Source of the DNA: Chloroflexota bacterium
GTDB taxonomy: Bacteria > Chloroflexota > Limnocylindria > Limnocylindrales > CSP1-4
Reading direction: 5' to 3'
NCBI GenBank assembly: GCA_021812735.1
Contig: JAKAMV010000643.1
Span: 1-6,026, forward strand
DNA length: 6,026 bases
In this document: piece by piece, positions 5,855 through 6,026 of the stretch
Numbering within the stretch: the first letter of the stretch is position 1
Layout: the number at the start of each line of letters is the position of its first letter
The notes under the pieces: model-generated
What the model saw: only the letters and a program-made list of their open reading frames with translations
Database searches by the model: none
What the model was told of the DNA's origin: nothing
Made by a program: the position numbers and the translations under genes

Positions 5855-5926
5855 CGCGCCGCCGGCGCGTCGGGCGCGACCGGCGGCGACGAGACAGCGA
5901 ACCGGGATCGGCGAGCCGGTCGTTCG
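5855..5926. terminator. Hairpin-forming gap between convergent genes, possible terminator
   Basis: The 98-base gap between the lipoprotein stop and the convergent gene's stop has two inverted repeats. CGCGCC-GCC-GGCGCG (5855-5869) is a perfect 6-bp stem. CGAACCGG at 5898-5905 faces CCGG and GTTCG at 5916-5926, giving an interrupted stem. Neither has a T-run on either strand, so an intrinsic terminator is only a guess from position; in such GC-rich DNA small hairpins arise by chance. Confidence 0.25.
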
Positions 5927-5938
5927 GCCCGCCCTCGC

Positions 5939-6026
5939 TCAGGCGATGGCGGCGGCCCCGGTGGCATTGAAGATCGACGTCTGCGCATCCTCGGGCAGCA
6001 TCACGCCCATGATCTTCTGGAGCGCG
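5939..6026 (-). CDS. C-terminal end of an unidentified protein (5' part beyond window)
   Basis: On the minus strand one frame enters from the right edge and reads ALQKIMGVMLPEDAQTSIFNATGAAAIA before a TGA at 5941-5939. Its composition is unlike frame noise: mixed charged and hydrophobic residues with G/C at nearly every third base. It converges on the lipoprotein gene, leaving a 98-base gap. Only 28 residues are visible, too few to name a family or function. The other two frames of this strand are arginine- and histidine-rich, as non-coding frames of such DNA tend to be. Confidence 0.6.
   Translation of the reverse strand, partial: ALQKIMGVMLPEDAQTSIFNATGAAAIA

Overview
The window is very GC-rich bacterial DNA with strong G/C bias at third codon positions, tight gene packing and several GTG starts. 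Lipoproteins with actinobacterial-style lipoboxes and a compact cobalamin riboswitch fit an actinomycete or a high-GC Chloroflexota (for example a Limnocylindria-type lineage). The phylum is an inference from style; no marker gene is present.

Left half (1-2717, minus strand): a vitamin B12 ABC import operon read right to left. It encodes a substrate-binding lipoprotein (btuF-like), a FecCD/BtuC-type permease and a BtuD-type ATPase that is cut by the window's left edge exactly at its switch histidine. Each junction is a 4-base GTGA overlap, so the three genes are almost certainly co-transcribed and translationally coupled. Upstream of btuF (about 2749-2950, minus strand) lies a cobalamin riboswitch with a clear B12 box and core, followed by two adjoining hairpins. 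A 13-bp alternative pairing between the aptamer and the second hairpin suggests a ligand-controlled on/off switch. Together these describe B12 uptake that shuts down when B12 is plentiful.

Right half (3071-5840, plus strand, divergent from the B12 operon): three overlapping genes, all for exported proteins. They are a secreted beta-propeller-like protein with two C-x4-C hairpins, a secreted matrixin/metzincin-like protein whose first zinc-binding histidine is aspartate and which carries a C-terminal Ig-like domain, and a small lipoprotein with a long Pro/Ala/Ser linker and a predicted beta-sandwich. The shared overlaps suggest a functional set at the cell surface; its job is unknown and it is the least explained part of the window.

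Right edge (5939-6026, minus strand): the last 28 codons of a convergent gene, not identifiable. A short hairpin-rich gap separates it from the lipoprotein gene. No tRNA, rRNA, CRISPR array, insertion sequence or phage gene was seen.
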